From the NCBI GenBank assembly GCA_016872355.1, contig VGZY01000012.1, forward strand, positions 1 to 50,090: a DNA stretch of 50,090 nucleotides, written 5' to 3'. A program made the position numbers and the translations under genes. The stretch is from SAR202 cluster bacterium. GTDB lineage: Bacteria > Chloroflexota > Dehalococcoidia > Lucifugimonadales > VGZY01. This document shows, piece after piece, positions 35,065 through 45,538 of the stretch. Within the stretch, counting starts at the first letter, position 1, and each line of letters begins with the position of its first letter. The notes beneath the pieces were generated by a model. That model did not search any database. It had not been told where the DNA came from and worked only from the letters and a program-made list of their open reading frames with translations.

Positions 35065-35148
35065 ATGCGATTTGTAATTGGCTTCGTCCTGGGCGCTTTG
35101 ATCGTGATCTTCCTGTTGATATCCGGCATCTGCAACGTCTTCAGCTAG
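35065..35148 (+). CDS. 27-residue membrane micropeptide
   Basis: ATG 35065 follows GAGGTGG and encodes one hydrophobic helix (VIGFVLGALIVIFLLISG) with a single Arg at the N-terminus and ICNVFS at the C-terminus. It has its own possible extended -10 promoter and a terminator upstream isolating it. Single-helix micropeptides of this kind are often real, but none is recognised here. Confidence 0.45.
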   Translation: MRFVIGFVLGALIVIFLLISGICNVFS

Positions 35149-35172
35149 CCGGTCAACGACTGGCCTTGACCA

Positions 35173-35751
35173 TCACTTCTTGAGGCACTCGGCAACGGCC
35201 TTGCCCAGCATTTTGTACCCTTCCTCGTTGAAGTGGACGCCATCCTTCACCAGGAGCCTGTCTCGGCCCGAGCGCATCACGAGGCGGTAGAGGTCGTTCA
35301 CCTCCACCCCGTGCTTGCGCGCCAGTTCGACGGCGACAAGGTTGTAGTTCTCCACGTCCTCTTCGTAGCGGTCGAACCCCTTCTCCTCGTGGTGCCAGTG
35401 GTAATTGACCGGCGTGGTAGTCGCCCAGACCAGCCTCACACCCGGCTTCTTCTGCTTGATTGTGGCGATGATCTTGTCCAGGTTCTTGCGATAGGCCTCA
35501 ACCGGCACCGCGTTCTCTGCGGCACCGCGCGACGCGCCGAATTGGCGCTTAATATCGTGCAGCCCGGCGTTCAGATGGACAATGTCGACCTCCTGGGCGA
35601 GCACCCACTCTTCGAGGTTTGCCAGGACGTTCTGCGATGTCTCCCCGTTCTTCTCCGGCCCCCAGACGGTGGCAAAGCCGGCGAGCTGCCGCTCCACGTA
35701 TGTCTGGTAGCCCATGCGGATAGAGTCGCCGATGAGAATTACCGATTTCAT
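35173..35751 (-). CDS. SGNH/GDSL hydrolase
   Basis: This 192-residue esterase/lipase-fold protein has block I ILIGDSIRMGY (nucleophile Ser), block III IVHLNAGLHDIKR (Asn) and the C-terminal Asp/His pair VKDGVHFNEEGYKML (block V DxxH). Length is normal for a single-domain SGNH hydrolase and there is no signal peptide. ATG 35751 follows GGAGTTACGACA; the longer frame to 35826 lacks a site. Likely a carbohydrate or lipid esterase in the cytoplasm. Its partner genes are not evident. Confidence 0.88.
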   Translation of the reverse strand: MKSVILIGDSIRMGYQTYVERQLAGFATVWGPEKNGETSQNVLANLEEWVLAQEVDIVHLNAGLHDIKRQFGASRGAAENAVPVEAYRKNLDKIIATIKQKKPGVRLVWATTTPVNYHWHHEEKGFDRYEEDVENYNLVAVELARKHGVEVNDLYRLVMRSGRDRLLVKDGVHFNEEGYKMLGKAVAECLKK

Positions 35752-35832
35752 TGTCGTAACTCCGGAGTAGCTTTGCCGGGGAGGGCCCCAAGCGACTCCT
35801 AGCATACTACACCAGCGGGACTGCAAAACGAG

Positions 35833-35863
35833 GGGGCCAGGCGTTTGAATGCCGCCTGGCCCC
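35833..35863 (-). terminator. Intrinsic terminator of the solute-binding protein gene
   Basis: An 11-bp GC stem (GGGGCCAGGCG/CGCCTGGCCCC) with a 9-nt loop lies 29 bp after the stop at 35892, and on the minus strand is followed by CTCGTTTTGC. It separates this gene from the SGNH gene. Confidence 0.65.
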
Positions 35864-35891
35864 TTCAGTTCACGAGTCAGCCGCTATTGGA

Positions 35892-38310
35892 TCAGCACCG
35901 GTTCGACGACATGGAAGAGCATTCAAGGAAGCTGACGCTCCTGTAATTCTTCGAGCGGTTTCCCGGATGGTTCATGTTGTCAGCGCCGTCCTCGAAGTAC
36001 CACAGGAACGAGTCGTAACTGAAGTAGTCAAGTCCGTGGCGGGCCGGAACGTTCCTCAGGTTGTTCCGCTTCAGCACAATCCCCTGCGGATTGCCGGAGT
36101 AGGCCACTGTCCCGAGGTGGAAATTGTTTCTCAGGTTAATCCTGTAGAGCTCCTTTCCTATGTCGATCCGCTTGGGATCGAGCATAGAGTACATCTTCCC
36201 CTCCCTGTACAGCTTCTGCATCTGCATTAGAAAGCCGTCTGGATCTGCGGGGTACCGGCCGGCGGGCGCCGGCGGCAAATAGGCATTGGCGGAGCACCCC
36301 GGGCAGCGGACCGGCGGCATGCCGACCGGCGCCATACCCTCCACCCCGTTAGTCTCGTCGTAACGGCCCATCTCGATCATGAGGCCAACCGGCCTGTAGG
36401 GCAGGAATTGAGTCCAGAACCACATGTTAGTCATGAGGGCCATGTTGCGCATGTTGAAGTAGAGCTCGCCCCTGTGGAAAGCAAGCGTGCCGGTGGCCAC
36501 CTCCTTGATCGTCATCTTGAGGCCGATGTCTTTGAAGTTGCTCTGCATCATCATGATGACCGGCGCGAATGCTTCCCTGTACTCGAAGAAGAGTTCCAGG
36601 TCACCCTTACCATCGACCCGATTAACATACCCATTGCCGTCCGTATCCACCAGTCCGAGGTTGGCCAGGAGCTGCTTCGCCTTGGTCACATCCCGCACCG
36701 CGTCGTACTGCTGCAAGTCATCCCCGGGGTAGTACGCCGAAGCCGGGTGCGGCACCCAGGCCTGCGGCGTTCCGATGCCGAGGAATGCTACCTCGTTCAT
36801 CTGGTTGCGGTCCAGGGAAAGCGACATCGCCTGCCGGAACTCTTTCGTTCGTATCCAGCGCCCAATCTCCGTATCGATGTTGTACTCAGGATTAATCTGC
36901 AGGCCCGCATCGTTGCCGCTCGTGTCCGGCCACTGGCCTATGCTGTAGTCGCCCTTGTCCATATTGGCAATGTAAAGCGGCAGCTCCTGTACGATGAAGC
37001 CGTCCGTATAGGGGCCGTCGGTCTCGCCCGACATTGCACGGAAGACCGCGATATCGCGGTTGGCCATGTGGTACCACGTCCAGCCGTCCATGTACGGGAG
37101 CTGCTGACCAGCCGGGTCCACGCCGTGGAAATAGGGGTTGGCACAGAGGCGTTGCGAGTCGTCGTTACCGCCGTCGCAGGTGTAGAAGGCGGATAGGACC
37201 GGGACGTTGGCGTCGTAGCGGACTGCGTACTTGGAGTTCCAGAGCTGCACCCACGTAATGTTGCCGCGCTCCGCCATCAGCTTCTTGAGCGCTTCGGGGT
37301 CAGCGTACTTCGGGTGGAACTTGCTTGAGAAGTGGAACGGCTCGAAGAGGCAGGATGCCATGCCCGTGCAGCCGGAGCCGACGCGCAGGCGGCCGGAGTC
37401 CATAAACGTGAAGTTTCGGGGAGTCGAAGCTGAGAGTGAAGGTTCAGTCATCGACCTTCGTAAACTTCACCGCGTTGCCGGTGATCGGGTCCTGCATCGT
37501 GCCGGGGACGGCGGGGTTCAGTTCCTTGTTGTAGTGGACATCGGGGCTCCATATCCACTCAACGTCCTTCATCGTGAACGGCACACCGTCCGACCACTTT
37601 AGTCCCCTGCGTAGGGTGATCGTATATACGCGGCCGTCAGGACTGACGACTGCCGACTTGCACGCGAGGGGGTAGAAGTTCACACCGTCGGCGTCGTATT
37701 GCATGCACGTGCCGTTGCCGGCGAGAGCCTCGAACTTCAGGTAGCGGCTGACCACGGCTCCGGAGGTGATTCGCCCTTCTCCGCCGTAGGCGCCGATTTC
37801 GTCAGGCGGCGCGAAGACGTATACGTCATCCGGAACAGGCAGGCGCTGCTCCAGGGGAGGGAGCTTGCCCTGCCGGACCAGCGCGGCGAACTTGGGGTTC
37901 TCCGAGAATTTCGTGGGCCTGGGGCTGTACTCGTCCCTGTAAGCCCACGATGCGCCCAGCGGCTGCGGGGCGGCCTTGTAATAGGAAGCGACGTTTACCT
38001 GGACGCCGCCGGCCTGGGCGCCGCCGGGGCGCGGCTGGTAGACGGACGCGGGGACGGACGCTGCGGACGGGGCCGATGGCGACGAAGGTTGCGCCGCCGG
38101 TTGTGGGGCCGCCGCTGGAGCGGGAGCCTGCGGCTGCTGCGGCTGCGTGGACGGCGCGGAGGCCGCGCCCCCGACGGCCGTCGCCGCAGGCACCGCGGGC
38201 GCAGGAGCGGCTGGCTCCTCGGCCGTTCCGCCCGCACATGCAAGGACCGATAACGTTGCCCCAAACCCCACCGCCGCCCACAAGAGCCGTTTCAACCCAG
38301 GTTGCGCCAT
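35892..38310 (-). pseudogene. Family 5 solute-binding lipoprotein, split by TGA and a one-base indel
   Basis: A lipoprotein start (VGFGATLSVLAC, lipobox at Cys25) and a long Ala/Pro/Gln-rich linker lead into an SBP_bac_5 domain (TLRRGLKWSDGVPFTMKDVEW; later EFRQAMSLSLDRNQMNEVAFLG and GTPQAWVPHP). These proteins deliver oligopeptides or sugars to an ABC importer. The frame meets TGA at 37444-37446 after TKVDD and stays coding-like beyond it (TFTLSFDSP). It then needs one A removed from the AAA at 37414-37416 (minus strand) to join NFTFMDSGRLRVG. An ATG at 37449-37451 starts the second frame but is an artefact of the frame change. No permease genes are nearby. ATG 38310 follows AGGAGGATC. Confidence 0.82.
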
Positions 38311-38509
38311 TCTGATCCTCCTGCGTGCGATTTGTGTTGCAAAGGTAACTACGGAAGGGACGCCATTCCGGTTTGCGTATCCCGACCAGCATGAATGTAC
38401 AATGAAATCGGAAGCTGCGATAGAGGCGAAATTTCAGCGCGGCACTATGTTATTCGCACCGTCGAACTGTGTCATTCGTGTTTATACTTAGAAGGCGGGA
38501 AGATTAGGG

Positions 38510-39547
<1,038 letters not shown>

Positions 39548-39561
39548 GCAGACGGCAGGCG

Positions 39562-40461
39562 CTAGCGCTCCCCTTCCACCTGCAGCCTCACGGCAGTGAG
39601 CGTGTTCTTGAGGAGCATCGCGATTGTCATCGGACCCACGCCGCCCGGCACCGGCGTGATCGCCGCCGCCTTCTTCGCGACGCCGTCGAAGTCGACGTCT
39701 CCGACGAGCCTGTAGCCTCGCTTGCGCTCCGGCGCGGCGATCTCATTGATGCCGACGTCGATTACGACGACGCCTTCCTTGACCATATCCGCCGTTATGA
39801 AGCGCGGCTTGCCGATGGCGGCGATCAGGATGTCCGCCTGCCGGGTGATCTCGACCAGGTTCGAAGTGCGGGAGTGGCATACGGTGACCGTGGCGTTCGC
39901 GCCCCTGCGCTTCTGCATTAGGAGAAGGCTCACGGGCTTGCCGACGATGTCGCTGCGGCCGACGACGACGACGTGCCTGCCGTCGCAGGGGTAGCCGGAG
40001 CGGACCAGGAGCTCCTCGCAGCCCGCCGGAGTGGCAGGGACATACCGCTGGCGCCCCTCCACCAGGAGCCCCATGTTCACAGGGTGGAGGCCGTCCACGT
40101 CCTTCATCGGCTCAATGGCGTCGATGGCGGCGTACTCGTCCAGCCCTTCCGGCAGCGGGAGTTGCACGAGGATGCCGTGCACGCTCCTGTCCTCGCTCAG
40201 TCGGCGGACCGTGGCGATAAGCTCCTGCTGGCTGGTGCTCGCGGGGAGATGAACGTCGCGCGCCTGCATGCCCACGCTCGAAGCCCCTTCCTGCTTGCGC
40301 CGCACGTAGACAACGGACGCGGGGTTGTCCCCCACCAGCACCACGGCGAGCGTGGGCGTAATGCTGTGCCTGGCCTTGAATGCGGACACATCGGCCGAGA
40401 CCTGGGCGGAAATTGCCGCAGCTACTTCCTTGCCGTCTATGAGCTTGGCTTGGGACAGGAT
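39562..40461 (-). CDS. folD: Bifunctional methylenetetrahydrofolate dehydrogenase/cyclohydrolase
   Basis: FolD interconverts methylene-, methenyl- and formyl-tetrahydrofolate. Motifs seen are VVLVGDNPASVVYVRRK (Tyr and catalytic Lys of YxxxK), VQLPLPEG, DVDGLHPVNMG, PATPAGCEELL (Ala where PCTP is usual), VVVGRSDIVGKPVSLLL and TPVPGGVGPMTIAML. The conserved N-terminus AKLIDGKEVAAAI is encoded upstream of the first ordinary start (GTG 40389), so that start is too late. The only initiation signal is GGAGG (40468-40472) followed after 6 nt by ATC (40459-40461) or after 9 nt by CTG (40456-40458). The true start is therefore non-canonical or mutated. From ATC the protein is 299 residues, normal for FolD. 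Confidence 0.93.
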   Translation of the reverse strand: MLSQAKLIDGKEVAAAISAQVSADVSAFKARHSITPTLAVVLVGDNPASVVYVRRKQEGASSVGMQARDVHLPASTSQQELIATVRRLSEDRSVHGILVQLPLPEGLDEYAAIDAIEPMKDVDGLHPVNMGLLVEGRQRYVPATPAGCEELLVRSGYPCDGRHVVVVGRSDIVGKPVSLLLMQKRRGANATVTVCHSRTSNLVEITRQADILIAAIGKPRFITADMVKEGVVVIDVGINEIAAPERKRGYRLVGDVDFDGVAKKAAAITPVPGGVGPMTIAMLLKNTLTAVRLQVEGER

Positions 40462-40561
40462 GGCGCACCTCCACGGAGAACATAAACCAACGCAAGGTCC
40501 TGTCTTCTCAGAAAGGACGTAAACGTCAAAAACTACTCCTGCAATTTACGGTTGGCGTCAA

Positions 40562-40578
40562 AGCCCACCGGCCGGGCT
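40562..40578 (-). terminator. Weak terminator-like hairpin after the HNH gene
   Basis: AGCCC/GGGCT with a GC-rich loop lies 18 bp after the stop at 40596, and on the minus strand is followed by TTTGACG. It is short and only moderately convincing. Confidence 0.35.
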
Positions 40579-40595
40579 GTTCTGTTCAACCCCGC

Positions 40596-41591
40596 CTAAA
40601 TCGTTACACGACGAAGCGCATTGCCCTTAGAAATAAGCTTGAGACTTGGCCATTGATTCTTATCCGCAGGCAAATGAATTTTCCCCAATGGCATCTGAAA
40701 GTCGGCCAGCCCGCCGTCTAAGCCCAAACCCCTGAGATCGCTGACAATCTTACTATTGATGCGCATCGAAGATTTGTCGTCCAGAAAAATCAATCCTCTG
40801 TCAAACGCCTTATGATAATTAGGGGACAACACGAGCCCATTCTGCACTGCGTCGATGCTGTCGGCACCCTCAGAAACAGGCAGAATGTGCGCGGCCTCCA
40901 CGATCCTAAGCTGAAGCCTGGTAACGGCACACCGATTTCCATAAGCAGTCCAGACCGTATGCCGACAATTGGCCGCTCTTGTATACGTTGCAACTTGCCG
41001 AACCACTCTCTTCCGCTCTTCGGCCACCGGTTCGAGTTCCTTAAGCTTTGGCTGGTGCTGCTCGGCGACTCTTTCAAGCAGTTTCAGGGCCTGGGCATCG
41101 CCACCGGCCTTGTGAAGTTCCTGACTATGAAATGCATAAAAGAGCAGATGGTCGGGACGAATGCCCTCTGCAATCTCATCATTACCCTTTCTATCAAAGG
41201 CGAGACCGTCTTCGAGCGCTCGGCGTACTACTCCTATATCAATCTGAACGGAAGATGAGCCCGGAGTGAATGTCGAGTGCTTTGTTAGATCAAATCCAGC
41301 AAATACTCCAGTGTTTGGTTCATAACCTAGCAAAAGCGTATGCTGTGGTGACAAGTTAAGCGGCGATGATACCGAAGTCATTTGAATTCGGTATTCATTT
41401 GGCAGACTAGGCCGACCTCCGAATGTAAGTCTCCACGCATATACCCAAACCTCCGCTTGCATATCCAGATTCCTTATCAGAAATCTGCGTGGATTGTTTC
41501 TCCTGCTAGCAAGAACAAGACAGGTCGAGCTGGATTCCGCGAGTCAGTTGATAAAGGCGTTCGTTACGTTTTCAGCGGGAGTCGCGGGCAT
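40596..41591 (-). pseudogene. HNH restriction endonuclease with one in-frame TGA
   Basis: Intact from 41462, this frame holds an HNH nuclease domain at the C-terminus (RCAVTRLQLRIVEAAHILPV, then NGLVLSPNYHKAFDRGLIFLD). Read back to ATG 41591, one base after the methylase stop, the same frame encodes MPATPAENVTNAFIN, a TGA (41544-41546), then LAESSSTCLVLASRRNNPRRFLIRNL. The NPRRFLIRNL...EVWVYAWRLTFGG stretch looks like the N-terminal domain of HNH-type restriction enzymes. A single TGA thus interrupts codon 16 of a 331-codon gene. No alternative start lies between the TGA and 41462, so any product from the ATG there lacks about 27 residues of that domain. The region is more AT-rich than its surroundings. 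Confidence 0.75.
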
Positions 41592-41592
41592 G

Positions 41593-42731
41593 TTAATCTA
41601 TATCCACTAGCGGAATTTGCCGGTTGGCCCTATTGGAAGGCTTTGCAGGGCGGGATTCGCCCCCGTCAGATGGAAGTGGGTTATCAATTATCCCATTCCA
41701 TAGCAGATCCGGTCGAGGGATTGTGTAGGTAGTCTGGGCCATGCTGGGCTTTTGGTTAAAAAGAGGCACGGGGCCATCGAAGAATCGACCGCGTGCACCT
41801 GCAAGATAGTTCCTCTCGATTTCTCCAATTATCCATCGTCTCTCCAGCCTCTCAGCCACTTCGCCAGTCACGCAGCTACCACCGAAAGGATCCAAGACTA
41901 TATCGGTGACATCGGTCAGAAATCTTATGAAGCATCCCGGTATGGTGGCAGGAAATCGGGCCGGGTGGGGAGTGAGTCCGTTGGTCTCACAATACTTTAA
42001 GTATCTGGAGTTGCTTTCAGTATTAGCAACCGCGATTAGGTTTGGAGATATGGCGGCACCATTGTTCTTATTAAACTTAGCGCTGATCTCATGACCGCTT
42101 GGACGACGCTTCGCCTTATATCCATTGGCCAATAGCCTGTTCATGCTATCGCTATATGGGGTCAAAAGCCTTCGGTTGCTAGCGTTGGGCCAAGGAGTAG
42201 GAGAAAGCCAAAAAATAGTCTTGACCGCGTCCTTGACTCTGATACGCCGAATGTTCACCCACTTAGCCGGTGTTGGTAACCTTGAAGGGTTCCACCAGTA
42301 AAATTCCTGGGCAAGATGAAAACCGAACTCCTTACACAACATTATGACCAGTTCATATTGATAGAGGCTCTTTGTTGGCAGGCCAGACTTCCAAGCGCCA
42401 CCTATGTCAATTACTAGGGAGCCTCGGGGTTTCAATACTCGAATAAATTCCCTTGCAAATGGGCGGAACCAATTCACATATTCGTCAGCGTCAGCGTTAC
42501 CGTATTCCTTTTTTCTACAAGCCCAAATGGAGGACTGGTGACTATCAAATCTATAGTTTCGTTTGGGATCACTTCGCGCAGCAGAACCACGGAGTCGGCC
42601 CAGTAGGCGGTGCCATATTCCGTGGTGAACATAATTTCCGGCTTTTCCGGCCTTGAAGACTTCTGTTGCATGATATCCAAATACCGTTGGTGGAAAGTGC
42701 TGATGAAACCCGGAGCATTCGGATTATCCAT
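41593..42731 (-). pseudogene. N4-cytosine-type DNA methyltransferase, frameshifted at A6
   Basis: This is a beta-class DNA methylase. Motif IV is TSPPFGL (the SPPF form typical of N4-cytosine enzymes) and comes first; motif I is DPFGGSCVTG near the C-terminus. The frame breaks at a run of six A (42509-42514): the first frame ends NTVTLTLTNM, while the other frame gives KEYGNADADEYVNWFRPFAREFIRVLKPRGSLVIDIGG. One extra A, or a -1 slip on AAAAAAG, yields the complete protein of about 379 residues. It is followed directly by the HNH nuclease gene (TAA-C-ATG), as in a type II restriction-modification pair. ATG 42731 lacks a clear Shine-Dalgarno site. Confidence 0.8.
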
Positions 42732-42743
42732 TACAGCACAATA

Positions 42744-42771
42744 ATTGTCTACAAGTTAGAACATTTGTCAA
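42744..42771 (-). promoter_or_regulatory. Candidate promoter for the restriction-modification pair
   Basis: On the minus strand, a perfect TTGACA (42771-42766) is followed after 16 bp by GACAAT (42749-42744, 4 of 6), 12 bp before the methylase ATG. A nearly leaderless transcript would fit the absence of a Shine-Dalgarno site. Confidence 0.4.
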
Positions 42772-42784
42772 GTTTGATGGGTTG

Positions 42785-45076
42785 TCACTTCAGTTCGGGT
42801 CCGTAGAGGTGGCGCAACTCGGGGCGGATGTAGAAGTAGGCATCCTCGCTGCCCAGCGGCGTGCTGAGCTTGCGGCTCATGAAGTAGTCCATCGCAACGC
42901 GCCAGGGCTCGCGGTCCGGAATGGACTTGATGAATTTGGCAATCGACATGCCTCGGTAGTTCTCCGGGAACCACCAGCGGTGCTTCAGCCTCTCGCCTGC
43001 CGTGAACCTGTCGCCGAAGTTATTGCCCACCGCGTAGTTGTTCGAAGAGTGGACCAGCACCACCGCGGAGTCCGGCGGGTCTATGCTGGACTTGCCGGAG
43101 TAGTTGATGAACTCCAGCCGGTTGCGGCCGCGGAGGTACCAGTGCCAAGGCCATGCGAAGCCGCTGTTGATATCGACGGTCACGAGATTTGCCGTCGCGG
43201 CGCCGTTCGCCTCGTCGATCGCCGGCAGTGCGCGCGCCAGCTTCACAAGGTCCGGCGAGGACTGCGTGTAGACCATCATGTCTATCGGCGTGTCCCCGTT
43301 CAGGTACGCAACGCGAATGGAGGCCCGGATTGTGAGCACCATCAGGACGATCGTGAGCGGAATCAGCGCGTAGCCGGCCGCGTTGCGGTACCCCACCCTG
43401 TTCGCCATGACGATGAAAAGCGCCACAGCCGTGCCCAGGACGAGCGCGGAAGCCCCCGCCACAGCCGCTGCGGGCAAGTCCGTGCCGTCCATCCCCGCGA
43501 ACGCGAGCCGCCAGCCGGCGTACAAACCCGCGGGCACAGCGGCGCCGATCACCACCGCCCCCGCGACGCCCAGCCTGCTCCACTGGATGCGCAGCAGGAC
43601 ATCGCCCAGGAACTTGCCTGAAAGTACGATGAACGGCAGCGCCAGGTGCATTTCCAGCCATGGCATCTTCTCGCTGGCAGCCGTGTAGAGAACGAACGAC
43701 ATGACGACCCAGTAGACCAGGAAGATACCGAACCGGTCGCGCTTCTTGAGGTAGTAGATGCCCGCTATGACGGACAGTATCGCCGGGAGGAACTCGTATA
43801 CCGAGGTCATGACAATGTAGTAGTACCAGGGCTGGTTGCCCCGCGCCTCGCCCTGTTGCACGATCCAGTAGCCAAGGCCCTGCCACATGCCCGAGCCGAT
43901 GCCGACCAGGTTGGTGAAGTAAGTAGTGAGGATGATCGCCCAGATCACCCAGAAGATTACCGCCGCTTTCCACCACACGCTCCGGTTCCACTTGAGTCCG
44001 AAGTAGATGCCGGCAGCCAGGTATGCGACGCAGATAATCGCAGCGATGACCATGCCGCCTCGCACCGGCGCGCCGATGGGGGCAGTGCCGTCCACAGGGG
44101 CAGCCAGGGTGATGCCCGTCCACTCCAACAAAGGAGAGTGCTGGAAGACCGCGATTGCGGCAGACCAAAGGGGTAGTGTTACGGTGATGTAGATAACGAG
44201 CAACGTCGTGGCCCGTGATGGGGCTCTGAACTGCAGGCCATCCCTTATCGATACCCAGGAGCGTCCCACAAGTCGCGTGATGGCAGCGGGGGGCGTCGGA
44301 TGGTCGGCCACAATGCCGCTCGTGATCGACGGCCAGTTCTTCGCAGCTATAACGATCGCGTAATACAGTCCGAACATCGCCGCGATCATGTACGCGCTTT
44401 CCTTCATTCCGAAAGCCAGCGCCAGGAACGCCGCGGTCCAGTACAGGTAACGGTTCTTGCCCTCGTCGAAGTACCTCCACATGGCGATGACGAGCCCGAT
44501 TGTGAACAGCACCATCAGTGTGTCTTCGCGGGCGAACCGGTTGTAGTAGAGGATCGAGGGCGAGACCATCAGCATGAACGAAACGATCGCGGCGCCGAGG
44601 TTCCCAAGCCGCGCGCGAAAGAAGAACGGCATACCCACTGTAATTGTGCCCAGGGTCGCGTACATCACCCTGCCGGTGAAGTCGGTGTCTCCGAATATCC
44701 TGAACACAACGGAGTTAAGGATCATCTGGAGCGGGGCATGCATCATTGGGTTGTGGCGGAAGACGCTAGTCTCGGCAAGCTCCCACGAGTAATAGACGTG
44801 GAGGCTCTCGTCGTGGTGCATCGCTCGCGCGTCCAGGTCCCAGAAGCGCAGTACGGCGGCGGCGGCCATGATCGCCACGTAGAAGGCGATTATCCACCAG
44901 CGCGGCATCGTGCGGCGGAAGCCCAGCGGCTCCCGCTCTCGCAAGTAAACCACAGCCGTGTCCACCAGCGATTCCGAGTGACCGTTGGACGCGACGCCGT
45001 TTGCCGAAGGCCCGGTCCCGGCTTCGTTTACCTGCCCTTCCTGGGCCGGATCCTGTGTCTGTTTCGTTTCAGCCAT
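42785..45076 (-). CDS. TIGR03663-type membrane glycosyltransferase-like protein
   Basis: This 763-residue polytopic membrane protein belongs to the GT-C-like TIGR03663 group ('flippase-associated'). After a 60-residue hydrophilic N-terminus come a first helix and the acidic/histidine loop DARAMHHDESLHVYYSWELA, then FTGRVMYATLGTITVGMPF and YNRFAREDTLMVLFTIGLVIAMWRYF. Many helices and a periplasmic-like C-terminal domain follow. GT-C enzymes transfer sugars from polyprenyl-phosphate donors outside the membrane. The ATG follows GGGAG. It is the last gene of the ftsY operon. TIGR03663 and TIGR03662 proteins occur together mainly in Chloroflexi and archaea. Confidence 0.85.
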   Translation of the reverse strand: MAETKQTQDPAQEGQVNEAGTGPSANGVASNGHSESLVDTAVVYLREREPLGFRRTMPRWWIIAFYVAIMAAAAVLRFWDLDARAMHHDESLHVYYSWELAETSVFRHNPMMHAPLQMILNSVVFRIFGDTDFTGRVMYATLGTITVGMPFFFRARLGNLGAAIVSFMLMVSPSILYYNRFAREDTLMVLFTIGLVIAMWRYFDEGKNRYLYWTAAFLALAFGMKESAYMIAAMFGLYYAIVIAAKNWPSITSGIVADHPTPPAAITRLVGRSWVSIRDGLQFRAPSRATTLLVIYITVTLPLWSAAIAVFQHSPLLEWTGITLAAPVDGTAPIGAPVRGGMVIAAIICVAYLAAGIYFGLKWNRSVWWKAAVIFWVIWAIILTTYFTNLVGIGSGMWQGLGYWIVQQGEARGNQPWYYYIVMTSVYEFLPAILSVIAGIYYLKKRDRFGIFLVYWVVMSFVLYTAASEKMPWLEMHLALPFIVLSGKFLGDVLLRIQWSRLGVAGAVVIGAAVPAGLYAGWRLAFAGMDGTDLPAAAVAGASALVLGTAVALFIVMANRVGYRNAAGYALIPLTIVLMVLTIRASIRVAYLNGDTPIDMMVYTQSSPDLVKLARALPAIDEANGAATANLVTVDINSGFAWPWHWYLRGRNRLEFINYSGKSSIDPPDSAVVLVHSSNNYAVGNNFGDRFTAGERLKHRWWFPENYRGMSIAKFIKSIPDREPWRVAMDYFMSRKLSTPLGSEDAYFYIRPELRHLYGPELK

Positions 45077-45108
45077 TAGCTCCCGGACCCTCTCCGCCTG
45101 ATCGCCTG

Positions 45109-45531
45109 CTACCCTTCATATAACGGTCCGTCCGCCGTTCCGGTAACCTCCGTGTCAACCGGCCAGTGGTCGGGCACACGGTAAGCCTCATCCTGGCCGG
45201 GCCAGGGAGGCATTGTGGCAATAACAAACCGCAGCGGCGCGCTGCCTGTATTCCTGAACTGAAAGTGCGCGCCGGTTGGAATTGTCAGGCATGAACCCGG
45301 GACAACATCGACCACCCTTTCGTCATCGCCTAGCCTGCGCCAGACCTGGCCGAACCCTTCAAGGAAGAACCAGATCTCTTCAATAGTCCGGTGGGCCACG
45401 GCCTTGCTGGCGCTGCCCTGGGGAAGCGAGCAATGGACCATGCTGGCACGGCCGGTCTGGAGGAGCAACCTTATCTCCGAGCCGTCCGGCGCGAGCGCAT
45501 CGTACCGCGACGGGAGCTGGGTCAGGTCCAT
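45109..45531 (-). CDS. Cupin-domain protein
   Basis: This 140-residue single cupin barrel has motif 1 VAHRTIEEIWFFLEG (His and Glu ligands) and motif 2 VPGSCLTIPTGAHFQFRNTG (His ligand), so a metal site is likely. The ATG lies 7 nt after the stop of the upstream YYY-protein gene, with GAGG overlapping that end, and 32 bp separate it from the glycosyltransferase gene. Its placement inside the glycosylation pair suggests a sugar-nucleotide isomerase/epimerase-like or regulatory role, but cupins are too diverse to assign a reaction. Confidence 0.87.
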   Translation of the reverse strand: MDLTQLPSRYDALAPDGSEIRLLLQTGRASMVHCSLPQGSASKAVAHRTIEEIWFFLEGFGQVWRRLGDDERVVDVVPGSCLTIPTGAHFQFRNTGSAPLRFVIATMPPWPGQDEAYRVPDHWPVDTEVTGTADGPLYEG

Positions 45532-45538
45532 CCGAGCC

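Noticed and set aside
37444-37451. Overlapping two-gene organisation (ATGACTGA) in the solute-binding locus
   Set aside because: The residues after that ATG in its frame (TEPSLSASTPR) have poor codon bias, whereas the first frame stays coding-like past the TGA, so this is a broken single gene.
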